Assembly: GCA_946902985.2 (NCBI GenBank)
Contig: OX336388.2
Location: 1,701,001,978-1,701,065,977 of the forward strand
Reading direction: 5' to 3'
DNA length: 64,000 nucleotides
Source: Meconema thalassinum
Lineage: Eukaryota > Arthropoda > Insecta > Orthoptera > Tettigoniidae
The translations under genes were made by a program, and so were the position numbers. Under the pieces are notes generated by a model. The model made no database searches. It had not been told where the DNA came from and saw only the letters and a list, made by a program, of their open reading frames with translations. Below are positions 12,018-22,792 of the stretch, piece by piece; positions within the stretch are counted from its first letter, which is position 1, and every line of letters starts with the position of its first letter.

Positions 12018-12838
12018 TTCAGTTTTTTGACTGGTTTGATGCAGCCCTCCATGCCTCCCTCTCCAGAGCTAATCGTTTCATCTCTACATAGCTACCACAC
12101 CCTACATCCGAGGCAATCTGTTTAACCCTGGTCCACCCCTACAGTTCTTGTCCTCGACCCTCCCATCCATAACTAAGCTTGCTATTCCTGGTTGTCTTAA
12201 TATGTGTCGTACCAACCTATCTCTTCTCTTCATTAGCAGTCGCCAGAAACATCTCTCCTCTCCCACTCGTCTTAATAGCTCTTTATTTGTTACCCTATCT
12301 ACCCATCTGATCTTCATCATTCTCCTGTAACACCACATTTCAAACGTTTCAAATGTCCTCTTTTCTGCTGCACCATTAGTCCAAGTTTCACTTCCTTATA
12401 GTGTCACGCTCCAGACAAAAGCTTTCAAAAATGACTTCCTAATACCAAAATGTATATTCGATGTCAATAGATTCCTTTTCTGTAGAAATGCTTTCCTTCC
12501 CTGAGCCAACCTGCTTTTTATAACCTCTTTGCTTCTTCCATCACTGGTTATTTTGCTTCCTAAGTAACAGAAGCCTCCTACTTCCCGTAGCGTTTCATCT
12601 GCCAATTTGAGGTCCATAGAGGTTTCTGATTTATTTCGGCTGCATTCCAATAATTTTGTTTTACATTTATTGATTTTCATCATGAATTCTTTCCTCAAGA
12701 CGGAGTTCATACCATTCAAAAACTCGTTCAAATTCTCTGGCGTTTCGGCCAAGATCACGATGTCATCAGCAAATCTCAAAGATGAAATTATTTCTCCTTG
12801 AATCTTCGCTCCCACTTTAAATTTTTCTCCAATTTCCT
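12018..12838 (-). pseudogene. RTE-like LINE, C-terminal half
   Basis: On the minus strand 12815-12396 (139 aa) begins GAKIQGEIISSLRFADDIVI and contains the FADD catalytic box. It continues through GFCYLGSKITSDGRSKEVIK to SFLKAFVWSVTL. After a frameshift 12338-12102 gives MWCYRRMMKIRWVDRVTNKE, the typical C-terminal box. The 3' end reads ...ttagctctggagagggaggc, gctgcatcaaaccagtcaaa and a (caa)n-like tail near 12003-12017. The same LINE is present at 48250-48800 on the plus strand. The copy lacks endonuclease and fingers. Confidence 0.8.
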
Positions 12839-13369
12839 GTTTATTGTGTTTTTAGATATCTTTGAAATGCGTTGCCCTCGCACATGGTGATGCATTGTCA
12901 AAGGAAAACATTCCATGTTACGAACATGGGCCGCATAACCTGTACCGAAAGCCTATTCTGGACAGCAGTTCCTTTGACTCAGATTTGCCAACATTTTATT
13001 GTATCTTCCATGTTTGTGGTATATCTCGGTACCTCAACATACAGAAGAGTGCTTTGAAAATAATGTCTTGTGTAAATTTTGGAAAAGGTGATGAGTGTGG
13101 TTTTTGCCGGAGTGGATACTCGCTCGTAGAAATTATTTTCAGTAAAATAGACTGGTTCACAATTTTGTAAGTGCGCATTGAGGTATGTGACGGCGGGAAG
13201 CCTTAAGTGTTTCGGAAACGGCAATAACCGCCACAGAGCTTCGTTGCTACTGAAATAACGACCAGACTGATATTTGTACTTAACTATACGGGATTTTTAA
13301 GCCCAGTGTTTATGAAATTGAACGTAGCTATATCGCTACCTTTATTTAGTAGCCGCTACTGTAGTGTTT
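12839..13369. other. No recognisable gene
   Basis: Overlapping open stretches on both strands (12862-13224) shadow each other and show no motif. The stretch ttattgtgttt occurs both at 12840 and at 13704. It could be a target duplication of whatever lies between, which includes a SINE. Confidence 0.35.
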
Positions 13370-13703
13370 AAAAATTAAAGTGGTATTAAAAGGTGCTACA
13401 CCTAATTTTTTTACCCCTGGCACTACAGACCATGAAGGGCCTAGGCCTATCATGCAACCGCTTCCCAGCCATTTGGCCTGCAGATATTGTGGTGACGCGT
13501 GGTCAGTGCATCGTGTCCCCTCGGCCGATAATCTTGTTCTTCGTGACCGGCGCGTTGCCTCTCTATCAGACAGCTACTCAATTGTCCTAACGAAGCTGAG
13601 TGCACTCCGCTGCAGTCCTCATGTCAGTGTCTACAATTTCTGACGGAGCCGGGAATCGAACCCGGGGCCTCCAGATGGGAGGCAGGGGCGCTACCCTGTT
13701 CTT
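13370..13703 (-). mobile_element. tRNA-headed SINE
   Basis: The minus strand begins agggtagcgcccctgcctcc and continues to ccccgggttcgattcccggc. This carries a good B box (GGTTCGATTCC) 30 bp after an A-box-like stretch. The body runs about 270 bp and ends in poly-T/A-rich sequence around 13370-13415. The head is a tRNA relic. It has no intact cloverleaf and should not be called a tRNA gene. Confidence 0.7.
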
Positions 13704-13849
13704 ATTGTGTTTATATATATCTTGAAAAGATAATAAATGGATTGGCATTGCCTCCTACAGGGATATATAGAAAATCGGATGTCATACCTTGAGATTCAGT
13801 TGCCATGGAAACGGACTTGCCATTAGTTCATCAGTTTATCAGAGTGAAG

Positions 13850-14215
13850 ATAGTTTTCTGCGAATATCTTTGAAACTGTTGGTTTTAGGGCCTTAAAATG
13901 TGGTTTTCGGTGTCCTGTAGGGACACACCGAGCATTGTTTCTTGCATCGAGGGGCGTAAAAGGAGCTGTGTCCGGTCTTTATGCGACAACTTCGATATTT
14001 TGTCCCGGTTGAGTATTTTTGGTGACTTTTCAGTTATGTTCCCCGTTCCACGGGAACAATGATTTATTTCCGGATGAAAGACAGCCTATATGTTATCCCA
14101 GGGTATAAGCTGTCTCCATTTCAAATTTCATCCAAATCCGTCCAGCCATTTTAGAGTCAAAAGGTAACAAACTAACACACACACAGATTTTCACAATTAT
14201 AATTTATTTAGGGAT
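13850..14215 (+). repeat. Dispersed TE 3'-end-like repeat
   Basis: The block contains ctttgaaactgttggtttta, which resembles 42930-42965 (cggaaacggttggttctagg). It ends in atccaaatccgtccagccat, then aggtaacaaactaacacaca and atttatttagggatataggg. This ending style (fuzzy 'ccaaatccgt ccagccatttt ... aacaaac') is common at the 3' end of arthropod transposons. Family not determined. Confidence 0.5.
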
Positions 14216-14672
14216 ATAGGGATGTTGTTCAATTGTTTAAAATGAAATCAAGATGACATGTGTTCAAAGTTATTTAAACTTATTTCGTTTCTCGTGTTTT
14301 ATTGAAGCGATCGAAGTGTTATAATAATAATCATTATCTAATGCCACTGAATATTGTAGCTTTCTCACGAGAGGAGTCGGGAGGCATAATTACTGATCCT
14401 GAATGTTATATAATGTCAATCCTGAAAAGGAACGTATTTTAATGACGTACCATTGTCCCGATCTCTTGTTAGGCTAAGTTAATAAACCAGTAACTTACCA
14501 TGAACTAAATATTCTGGTACAGAATTCCTTAGTATTGTATTCATGTATTGTAGACAAGCCTCTTGGGGTAACTTTGGACACATATTTTCCAGTGCTGGAG
14601 GTGTGTTGTCGTGAGTTATCTTGAGTAACGATGAATGCTATGATTTAAGACAGGACATACAGTAGTACCATA
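14216..14672. other. No recognisable feature
   Basis: AT-rich sequence without a supported frame or repeat. Confidence 0.4.
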
Positions 14673-14805
14673 GGTTGGTTTTGGTTCCTAAGTTTAGGGG
14701 CTGCCACAACACGGTCATGTAGCCCCGTGTACTTTGGGAGTGTGTAGAACCTGTCTGATAACCGGTGTTAAATGTGATGACTGTATTAGTGTGTGTATCT
14801 GTTTT
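14673..14805 (-). repeat. SINE 3'-tail fragment
   Basis: The sequence ggttttggttcctaagttta, then ctgccacaacacggtcatgt and agccccgtgtactttggg matches 28783-28915 closely. At 28783 this segment is the 3' part of a complete minus-strand SINE, so here only the 3' end was inserted or survives. Confidence 0.7.
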
Positions 14806-14884
14806 TAGCCTACTTTCGATTTTTGCAAAAAATGAAAGTAGACATGAGATCTACACAGGGCGAAAAATTGTGTGCTGTCTGTGT

Positions 14885-14910
14885 GTGAGTGTGTGTGTGT
14901 GTGTGTGTGA
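14885..14910 (+). repeat. (GT)n microsatellite
   Basis: Alternating gt for about 13 units, followed by gagagag. It explains the histidine/threonine run in the minus-strand ORF across it, which is not a gene. Confidence 0.9.
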
Positions 14911-15613
14911 GAGAGAGTCTGTGTATGTGTGAGTTTGTGTACTCTGAATGTCTGTCCCCCTCCCCTATCAATTCAAACACGGTGAAACCGAATTGAACGA
15001 AATTTGGTACAGAGGTAGAACTAGCAAAGGGCACCTCAGTGTCATGTTTTATATCGCCGCCATCTTTACCAAAACTGAATGGCGGCCACTCAAACGTTCA
15101 AAACGAAAAATCAAATAACAACTAACCAAATCATCCGATCTCTACCAAATTTGGTAACAACATACCTTCAAATAGGACGCGTCTTGTGACCAAACTACAA
15201 GGTCATCCGCTGTACCATTTCAGGATGGCGGCTGTGCGAATTATGCAAACATTATAATCCATATCATGGAACCCACCAGTTTCGATTATCGAGCCGAGAA
15301 TCCTTTTAACTGTTCTAAAGGAAGAGGAACGTTCGAAATTAAAAGTTTATTTTGTAATAATATAGTGCAGAAGTGATTTTAAAAAACTGAGCCGTCTCTG
15401 TACAAGGAAAGATGGCAGCGGATATCCTGTGCCTGACTTATATTTCACTAATTTGAGTATTGCATGCAATATAGCGTACTGATACAAAATAAATAAACTT
15501 TATATGAAATGCTTTATATATAAATAATATACTCCACTGATGAAATCGTTTAGTGAAAATCATTATTTGCTAATAAGTTCTATGTAAGTCATTTTATATA
15601 GAACGATATTCGT
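14911..15613. other. No recognisable gene
   Basis: Contains two similar phrases (gccgccatctttaccaaaac and ggatggcggctgtgcg) but no clear repeat unit or frame. Confidence 0.4.
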
Positions 15614-15800
15614 TGGCACAATTGGCTCCGTGGTAAAGCGTTAACTTATCAATCTTATGGCTATGGTTCAAACCCCATCAGAGTTGGGTTTTTTTGCTTG
15701 AATTTCTTTATATTTATTGTTTTGTAATGACTCAGACGTTTTAAAATTAAGCGTTATATTGTGCATAGTATGATAGAAAATATATAATTAAAACAAAATT
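15614..15800 (+). mobile_element. tRNA-headed SINE, small family, copy 1
   Basis: The head ggctccgtggtaaagcgtta and ggttcaaaccccatcagag holds A- and B-box-like sequences. It is followed by tttttttgcttgaatttctt, tatttattgtttt and ttaagcgttatattgtg. The same order appears at 21868-22075. About 190 bp long. Confidence 0.65.
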
Positions 15801-16382
15801 CGCCAGCAGATTTGCACGAGACATCTAGGAACAAAAAAGTGAATTATCATGGCGAACTGCACGCCGGCCAACAGATTAACTTACAGATTTTATTGAAAAG
15901 TTTATGTTTATGGCCGCTAGAATGCACTCCCGCTGTTAGGATTATCTTGTTCGATACTTCTCCATTAGACGTCACGACTGGTCTACATGGGACTCCATTT
16001 ATTAGGATACCATTGGCATTCTATGCGCATCGAATTTGAAGAATGACAAGATGATACTACGATACATTTTTACTTTTTATTTTAAAGGGTTTGTAACAGC
16101 CTATTGTGCGTTATTTGAAAATGTTAATTGTAGTAAAAAACAAAACGATTTCACATAGTATCTGAACTCTAGCCGTTGGTGCTAGTTCAGGATATTAATT
16201 AATACTTTTATTTCAGCCAAATAGCAATCGAACATATCCACATAGTTGGTATACACACGTCTCTGTAGGGTCATGGAATGATTTGTTAATTCAATTAGGG
16301 TTGTGAAAGCCATGGACAGCCAGACGTGTAAAGACATGCCTCAACTCAAAGATGGATGTTGCCCGCGTCAGGCCGATTATGT
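15801..16382. other. No recognisable gene
   Basis: The 75-aa open stretch at 15812-16039 has no motif I recognise. The rest is AT-rich. Confidence 0.4.
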
Positions 16383-16615
16383 AATAATAATAATAATAAT
16401 AATAATGTTATTGGTTTTACGTCCCTTTTAACTGCTGTTGCTTTTAGAGACGCCGGGGTGCCGGAATTTTACCCCGAAGGGGACCTTTAAAGTGCCAGTA
16501 AATCTACTAACATGGCTCCCTCGCATTTGTGCACCCTCAAATGCCTGCTGACTGCGCCAGGATACGAACCTGCAACATAGGGCTCAGCAAGCGAGAACGT
16601 TACCGCTGAGCCACG
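16383..16615 (-). mobile_element. tRNA-headed SINE with (AAT)n tail
   Basis: On the minus strand the head is tgactgcgtggctcagcggt...gcaggttcgtatcctggc, with A and B boxes. The body includes tagtagatttactggcac and caccccggcgtctctaaaag. The tail is cgtaaaaccaataacattattattatt. A second copy in the other orientation lies at 43945-44196, where its ATT tail hosts a LINE. Confidence 0.8.
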
Positions 16616-16673
16616 CAGTCATTCCGGTCGATTATGTCTCCAGATCCATAACATTCTTTAGATACTTCTTATA

Positions 16674-16675
16674 TT

Positions 16676-16711
<36 letters not shown>
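16674..16711 (+). repeat. (CTTT)n microsatellite
   Basis: About nine uninterrupted tttc/cttt units. Confidence 0.9.
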
Positions 16712-16712
<1 letters not shown>

Positions 16713-16879
16713 AACGATGGTAGCAGTTGTTTTCGAGGTTGTGGTGTTTGGTAGAGGTAAATAGTTTCTAAGGTCTTCAACCAAGAAATGATTCTATTAT
16801 ACTCTTTGATAAAAAACAACGAGTTATAACTATACTCATACATTTAGGAGAGAGTAGGCTATATGTTCTTTACTGAACA

Positions 16880-17252
16880 TCTTGTTTAATTCAAGTAAGG
16901 ACTGCAGAGTTATGAATTTTTCAAATAGTTCCTACTTTTGTCGCCAAACGCCACCGTCAACGACTACTAGTTCAGAACTTAGCTACCAGACGCCACCACA
17001 GTCGGCTCTTGGCAACGAACGTAGGAACCTAGGAACGTTGTTTATATTCTTAACCTATACAATTTAGCTTCACACAGGTGTAATTAGTGGAAGGTTCTTT
17101 AACATGCCATAAATCAATGACATGGGACCGCCGGCTTTACTTCCCCTCCGAAGGAAGGCATACTGAGGGATTTTTAACGCTCTTAAAAATCCGACGACTT
17201 CGGCCGGGCACAGCAATTCAGCATGCTAACAACTACGCCACCAAAGCCGCTA
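16880..17252 (-). mobile_element. tRNA-headed SINE ('ggcttcggtggcgtag' family)
   Basis: The minus-strand head lies at the right end (gcggctttggtggcgtagtt). A stretch of the head around the B box is deleted compared with 29220-29288. The body has tttaagagcgttaaaaatcc, agtaaagccggcggtcccat and aacgtaggaacctaggaac-like sequence. Close to the 28783-29288 copy over its 5' 340 bp. Confidence 0.75.
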
Positions 17253-18426
17253 TGATACAAATGATACATAGTGATACACAAATATTTACAAGGTTATAGG
17301 CACATTTTTGATGTTGTCTATCGCCTCTGGGGTAATATCCAGGAAGTCTGAGAAATCACCCGAGTAGGAGCTCAGACAACACTCTTCAACAATGTGAAAA
17401 ACTGCACTAACAGACACTCGATCACAATGTAGGTCGTGACCAAATGCTATTTAGTACATCACGTGAAAATTCCTTAAAAGGAGGAAGAGTTTCTTAACAG
17501 GAAAGACAGGTAGAATATATGAAAATAGGCTATTTAGTTCTGATTTATTCTTAGCGTGCCAAACATGTTTCTCGGAACTAATATTGAAGTCTGCCTAGCA
17601 CCTAGAACTACACCAACAACATGAAGTTAAGAAAGTCTAAGATAGACTGAGATGGTAACTGCCACCATCTAGGACGATAGCGTGCTGAATATATTCTGTA
17701 CCATGGATCCACCTATCACACGAACAATGTAACTCTTGGCATGCAGCATGACAGTTGGGCAAGTGCGACTTTCTGGCTCTGCAGACAACCGCTAAAATTG
17801 CGTCTTTTATGATAAACAATGTTAAATATTTTCTTAAATGTCATAATATATTAAATAATGTAGTCACGTGATGTATGCTAGGCAATTACTGTAGTACAGG
17901 AGATCCGTAGCTAAGAATTAGGCTCTTGCTAGCGCACTTTCAAAAAATAGATAGGCTCAGATCTTAATCAACTCGTATTATTTTAGTGAGCCACGTCAAT
18001 ATAGTGCTAACTCCATCTAACTGTCGTAATCGTAGCGTGGCCGCCATGTTGTTAGTGGCTAAACGCACCTGTACAGTTTGAATCCCGACTGAGGGACTGG
18101 CACCAAACATTCTACAGACAATTCAAAGAACAGTAATCAGAATAAGTGAGCTGGAATTACTCATGATTATCCTTCAAGTTTTAAAGAAATGACACAACTT
18201 GTCAAGATGGCGCCAAGCACTCACTGTATCGCAACACTTGACTATTATTCACGTAGTTCGGGACAATACACAAGTTATGTTGCGGTAAAATAATATTTAG
18301 CACTGAACACTTAAACTACTTCGTGTCGATAGTATTGCCATGTTTTAACTTTGTCGAGTTACATCTGTATATGACAGGATGCGAAACAATGACTGACAAC
18401 TGACAACAATAAATCGATATAGCCTA
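17253..18426. other. No recognisable gene
   Basis: No motif in the open stretches (for example 17637-17819 minus). Contains ccgccatgttgttagtggct near 18040 but no repeat partner that I could confirm. Confidence 0.4.
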
Positions 18427-18975
18427 TCTCTACTTAGTATAAAACAAAGTCCCCGATTCTCGGATGTCACGGGTAATCTCAAGAACCGCAGGATGGATTT
18501 GGATGCGGTTTTCACCATTCTGTAAAGGATATCTCGAGCAAGGTTTATGTAGAAAATTGCTTATTTATGATCAAAGGAAGCCAAGCAGTAACGATTTCAA
18601 TGAAAAAGTCGGGGGAAAAACTGGCGTCCGTGAGCTTTTTATACTTACGCTGGGCAAACCGTTAAACATGCTGTATCAATATACTACGAGTGTAAGAATT
18701 GTTCAGCATGAAAAGCTCTACAAAAACGTCCACGAAAGCATATCTCTATCTTCAATACATCGCCCACTATAAGAGTTTTTACGTTTTCATTTCTTCAAAC
18801 AATCTCCATTCAATTACTGAGGCGACAGTTTACGAGCTAGCTAGGGGCGAGCCTATCACCCCAGTTACAGCCAAGCTAGCGGGCGAGCCTATAACCCAAG
18901 ATACAGCCAACAGCAAACTGTCGAGCCGTGTTGAGTTAAGACTTCAGAGAAGAGTGGCTGTGTTTGGAGTATCCC
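18427..18975 (+). mobile_element. Helitron-derived repeat, 5' part, plus orientation
   Basis: It begins tctctacttagtataaaaca after an A, a fitting Helitron 5' end (TC start). It then matches the inverse of 19922-20425 over about 500 bp, including gatgcggttttcaccattct, gttcagcatgaaaag and tttttacgttttcatttctt. It contains a tandem doubling of gcgagcctat...acagcca that the other copy lacks. No 3' hairpin or CTAG end was found downstream, so the copy is probably 3' truncated. ORFs in it (18464-18772, 18699-19001) are not recognisable genes. Confidence 0.6.
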
Positions 18976-19509
18976 TGGAAGTGCAAATGAGTTTTTTTTA
19001 AATTCCGCCTGTGAACTTTTCGTTCTGCAAAATACACTGTCAAGTTAAGAATGGACGGAAGGGGTATTTGTATTTCATGCACCTCGCCATTCTTAAATTA
19101 CGTCTGACAAGAATTCGTTGCACATGCATCTCCATGATGATATAATTAATAGTCCAGTCAGTGATTTTAACCCATCATGCTGAGTCGTAAAACGGATATA
19201 AGTTGTAGTTCATTGACATCGGAAGAAAACGCTTATCACGTAATGCATTCATAACTGTTCCCGGGCGAAGCAGGGGCGTCGCGGCGCCAGGGGTGTGCGA
19301 AGTGTGTGGATGCACAGGGCCCCGCAGGGAGGCACGTAAGTTGAAGACCAGAGAGCCGCGAGACGGTACCTAAGCTGCAAAGGTCTTGAAGTTGCTTTTT
19401 CCGTAGGAGACCAACATCACATAGAAGAAATGGATCTGTTTGAAGATTTAAACATATTCTCACATGTAGCCTAATGATCGAGGTAGAAGAAAAAAATTAA
19501 GCAAGTGGA
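18976..19509. other. No recognisable gene
   Basis: The open stretch 19236-19463 (-) has no motif. The region is GC-richer around 19260-19330 and holds nothing I can name. Confidence 0.4.
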
Positions 19510-19653
19510 ATTGAAACGGTTTTGAAGTACATTGTGGAGAACAATCTGAGTGAAATTTATCCAATTACAAGGACAGTATTGCACTTAGAATAGTTGCTAA
19601 TATTCCCGTCACAGTTGCGGCTGCCGAGAGAAGTTTCTCAAAATTAAAATTAA
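19510..19653 (+). pseudogene. hAT transposase C-terminal remnant, cut by a Helitron
   Basis: Translation from 19563 gives NYKDSIALRIVANIPVTVAA and then AERSFSKLKL, the conserved hAT C-terminal dimerisation box (normally ...IPVTVA.AERSFSKLKLIK). A frameshift precedes it near 19560; upstream VENNLSEIY also fits. The frame stops at 19653, where a Helitron begins. Past the Helitron at 20426 the frame resumes with an isoleucine (the expected LKLI) and remains open for a while. The rest of the transposase is not visible. Confidence 0.7.
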
Positions 19654-20425
19654 CTAGAAGACCCGTGCTGCTCCGCAGCATTCACTTCAACAATCCTACA
19701 GCACTTCTGTCCATATGACATTTGCATGTCTTCATGCTAGTGACCTGAACAAACATTTACGGTACCGTCGCTTTTGGGTAAATGATGAAGTAGACTTATG
19801 AGATCAAATGTGTGGGTGTCTGCCTGTCCTCTGTGTGTGTGTCCCACTATTTACCCTGCGTAAGCTTAAAAGGCGCACGGACGTCAGGTTCCAGACGCAA
19901 TTCTGAAAAGCCTAGGTGAACAGCTAACTCCAAACACATAAGCTATACTCTTTTCTGAAGAATTAACTCGACACGACTCGGCAGTTTATTGCTGGCTGAA
20001 GCTAGGGGGATTGGTCGCTCGCAAGCTCGTAAACTCACTCTGAAGCTAGTAATTTAAATTTCCACTGAATGGAGATTGCTGGAAGAAATGAAAACGTAAA
20101 AACAGTGGTCGATGTAGGAACTGTCGCGGACTTTCTTGCAGAACTTTTCATGCTGAACAATTCTCAGAGAATATCGATATTTTTAACGGTTTATCCAGTG
20201 TAAGCTTAAAAGACACATGCACGTTAGGTTTTTCTTCAACTCGTTTCACTGAAATCGTAAATGCTCGGCTTTTTTGGTCATAAATAAATGTTTTTCTACC
20301 TAATCCTTCCTCGAGAAATCCTTTACAGAATGGTGAAAACCGCATCAAAATCCATCAAGTTGCTCTCGAGATTACCCGTTACATCCAAGAATTGGGAACT
20401 TTGTTTTATACTAAGTAGATAGAGA
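19654..20425 (-). mobile_element. Non-autonomous Helitron, 772 bp
   Basis: Read on the minus strand it starts TCTCTATCTACTTAGTATAA at 20425 and ends with a short hairpin (tgctgcggagcagca), then cgggtctt and CTAG at 19654. It sits between host A and T, as Helitrons do. Part of its 3' region (19680-19735) resembles 24880-24935 next to the coding Helitron. A following 20-bp stretch (19736-19760) resembles the OTU part at 28240-28265. This suggests derivation by internal deletion from that family. It contains no long frame; the 66-aa ORF at 20148-20348 shadows the 18464-18772 ORF of the inverted copy. Confidence 0.7.
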
Positions 20426-20699
20426 TATCCACAAAATTTAAGGCTACAGCGGTACAATTTGGTGTTTTGTCTACATATGAACAATGGTATAAATTAGGGC
20501 TACCGATGAGACACGGATTGACGTGTACCCGTGCAACCCGTGACACGTGTACACGGGTAGGTACGCTCTAAGAATCCGTGTAGCAGTAAGTACACGTGTA
20601 CACGGGTACACGAGTAGTACCACCCGTGTACCCGTATATGTAGGTCCGCGTACACGGGTTTCACGGGTATATATGTCTTATCGTGTGCCCATGTGGTTT

Positions 20700-21867
20700 T
20701 CTCGATTTTGGAAGAATGTTTTTGACATTTTGTTGCACTAATGGCCCATTTAATTGAAAACAAATGTAGAATCGGGAAGACGAACACAGCAAACATAAAA
20801 ATATAAAGTTTTTGCTATTACGAAGAATAAGTGAAACGACAACACTGCGTATTTTGTGAAAGGATGTTTTCGAAATACTATGAACACGGCACCGAATGAT
20901 TTAAATTTTCGGGCACCGCGCATCCCTTATTCGTTAGGGCGCCCCTGGTGGGCAGAATTCTAACCTGATCGAAGAACACGCGTTCATTTCAGTACGATCA
21001 TAGTAGTCAAACCACAGCTAGCACGCGCTGCGTGGTCGAGGAGAAACGGGGAAAACTAGCAGTTGGGTATGGAAGTACGCGTAACGGAAAGGAGATACGG
21101 CCTGTTGCTCTCTATGTTCTCCTACCAAAAACAATGAGTATTCCTGTGCTGGTGGGTCTACGTGGGTAAGTAATTATGTATACAAATTGTGTAACGCCAT
21201 ACGTATGCGTAAGCGTACCGTGGTTACCACGACCTCCTACAGAAATGTATTTCTGATTTGACAATAAATAGTCTAGTACTGTTTATGTTGGTTTTGTTTA
21301 CATACGACTAACTTCTGTGAACAACACACTTTCACGGCTAGACGCAAGCGCTTCCGCGACACTCCCACCGCCTTCGGTCAGTAGGCCAGGTCATCAGCGC
21401 CGAAGGCGAAGTGGTGTCGCGCCGGCGCCGCGGCGCTGCCTTCCTCAAATGGAACTGGACATATGTTGAAATTTACCGCTTTCCCAGACATTTCAGTCTA
21501 ATGCAGACTACTTGACTGATTCGCTACGATCTGTATTATTTTCGGTTCATGCCACCGTCACACTCGCTTATCCACTACCGCTCGCCACCATGGCAGCACG
21601 CCGCCGCTCACTCCGTCGCGCACCGGTATTTAGCGCACAAGTTAAAAATGAATATACGAGCCTTACAGTAGTCGCATATGATGTGTAACATGTGACATGC
21701 TATCCTACTATGTGTGTCCCGGGAGCGCAAATCCCATGTTAACAGTGAACTCTGTTGGTCATTGAAATAACTACTTGTATAATCCAGTGCAAATTCCTGA
21801 CCTTAATAGATCATAATTGTTATTTGCTAAGACGTTGTATCTTAATCGATTGATAACATTCATTTTG
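20700..21867. other. Interior of the hAT element without recognisable coding
   Basis: No frame for the N-terminal BED finger or catalytic core was found. A GC-rich island (about 21340-21440, with gccggcgccgcggcgctgcc) stands out against the AT-rich surroundings but shows no motif. Confidence 0.4.
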
Positions 21868-22075
21868 GGAGGACATATTTAGGTCTGTGGTTACAGCGTT
21901 GGTCTCCCAACCTGCCAGCTGGGGTTCTAATCCTAACAGAGTGGTATTTTTTTTTGCTTGATTTTTTTATATTTATTGTTATTTGAGTACTGAGGCGTTA
22001 TACAATTGAGCGTTATATTGTGAAGTTTACAATGGAAAATATATATTAAATTAAAACAAAGTTCTCCAATGGATC
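21868..22075 (+). mobile_element. tRNA-headed SINE, small family, copy 2
   Basis: The head aggtctgtggttacagcgtt and ggggttctaatcctaacag is followed by tttttttgcttgattttttt, tatttattgtta and gagcgttatattgtg, as at 15614-15800. It is inserted inside the hAT element. Confidence 0.65.
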
Positions 22076-22127
22076 TGCAGTAGTGACATCTACCTTCAAC
22101 TGGTTGAATTATGGTATGCGGGAGCAC

Positions 22128-22159
22128 GGCCGACTGGATGCGCTCGCATCCAGTTGGCC
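22128..22159. repeat. Short hairpin
   Basis: ggccgactggatgcg at 22128-22142 and cgcatccagttggcc at 22145-22159 can pair over 15 bp with one mismatch and a 2-base loop. It stands just beyond the SINE at 21868-22075. Function unknown. Confidence 0.7.
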
Positions 22160-22792
22160 GTGGCGGAAACAATCCACTGCCTACTTGATGCGAGCTGCGC
22201 TCTATACCGGCCAGTTAGTAAACCAATGCCAGCGATGTTATTGAAAATGGCCTCTTTTTGCTGATAGAGTGCACTGCTAAGTATCTTCGTCATTAAAAAT
22301 TAGGTGTGCAGAAGGTATATTAAATGTGTTTCTCCCAGTGATACGTTTAGACCAACGAAGTTTCAATTATTGTTAGTGGTCTGTGTTAATATACTGAATT
22401 CCTATGTTGTTTGGAGTGTTTGTTGATGCGATATAGATTCCACATAGCCACATGGCCTACAGTACGTCGTTGTACCGATCTCCGCCACCACGCGCGCTCA
22501 TTGTTTCAGTCCCATCCACTTCCGTCCCTTTTCCAAAATCACTCCCACAAAAATGTCCAGATACCGAGTGGAAAAATGTTACACATCATAAATAGCGATA
22601 GTTCTTCGCATAAGTCATTCAACTCTTCGATGACGTATACTATTTAGATGGTGGATTGTTAAAATGAGGAAAATTGCATACCGTAAATTATAAAAGGTCC
22701 CAACAATTAGACAGCTGGGCTTATCGGGAACGCAACGGTGGCGACCTACGAGAGTTTCAGGACGAGCTTGCGGTGACAATTCTCCCATATCG
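22160..22792. other. hAT interior upstream of the transposase ORF
   Basis: The last 110 bp before the ORF (22680-22790) can be read as coding-like (tagacagctgggcttatcg) but I cannot tie it to a motif. The 22411-22647 open stretch has no resemblance. Confidence 0.35.

Noticed and set aside
16383..16615. tRNA-like sequences with A and B boxes (also at 13660, 29240, 35640, 40363, 49410 and others)
   Set aside because: They are heads of SINEs in several copies, with body and tail attached and no intact cloverleaf or 3' acceptor. Not tRNA genes.
20520..20670. acccgtgtac-rich tract as telomeric or centromeric repeat
   Set aside because: It occurs only next to the two ends of the hAT element, so it is a subterminal feature of that element.
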